DNA of 13,970 bases from Proteobacteria bacterium UBA6920 (GTDB taxonomy: Bacteria > Pseudomonadota > Gammaproteobacteria > SG8-11): positions 10,637-24,606 of the forward strand of contig DKAS01000215.1 in assembly GCA_002448875.1 (NCBI GenBank). The letters run 5' to 3'. The stretch's first letter is position 1. Every line of letters begins with the position of its first letter. Shown here piece after piece: positions 13,079 to 13,970 of the stretch. The notes beneath the pieces were generated by a model. It had not been told where the DNA came from. It did not search any database and saw only the letters and a program-made list of their open reading frames with translations. The position numbers were made by a program, and so were the translations under genes.

Positions 13079-13970
<892 letters not shown>

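Overview
The window looks like ordinary chromosome from a GC-rich gammaproteobacterium. Supporting signs are the dense gene packing, good Shine-Dalgarno sites, a MidA-family methyltransferase, a PTR1-type pteridine reductase, methionine-salvage genes and a VPLPA/PEP-CTERM protein. The genus cannot be fixed from the sequence alone. I see no tRNA, rRNA, CRISPR array, prophage or insertion sequence.

Left part (1-5041). A ferric-reductase-like haem membrane protein (minus) is divergent from an AIM24/TIGR00266 protein and an M48 metalloprotease (plus, 11 bp apart). The protease stop codon directly abuts the stop of a minus-strand pair, a lipoprotein followed by a small outer-membrane beta-barrel. 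A PTR1-type pteridine reductase lies upstream of that pair on the same strand.

Middle part (5118-8917). A MidA-type SAM methyltransferase is followed by a DUF5610-like coiled protein. This converges (6 bp gap) on a secreted protein of unknown function. A divergent thioredoxin-family peroxiredoxin-like gene ends at a clean bidirectional terminator shared with an FkpA/Mip-type periplasmic peptidyl-prolyl isomerase.

Right part (8975-13970). mtnD and mtnC of the methionine salvage pathway overlap by 4 bp on the minus strand. A 421 bp divergent region separates them from the most interesting locus: a group-1 truncated haemoglobin followed 23 bp later by a 2Fe-2S/FAD/NAD(P)H reductase. Together they contain globin and reductase functions comparable to flavohaemoglobin, split over two genes. 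The globin promoter is a near-consensus sigma70 site (TTGACA, 17 bp, TCTAAT). A 27 bp inverted repeat of NsrR type (ATGTAT-N5-ATACAT) covers the predicted transcription start, which predicts nitric-oxide-responsive control. The last 34 codons of the reductase run antisense into the sorting-signal end of a convergent VPLPA-CTERM protein gene. After a 348 bp AT-rich spacer the window ends inside the C-terminal half of a SNF2-family helicase.

None of the genes is outside known families. The best candidate for something under-described is the NO-regulated two-gene globin/reductase unit with its stacked palindromes.
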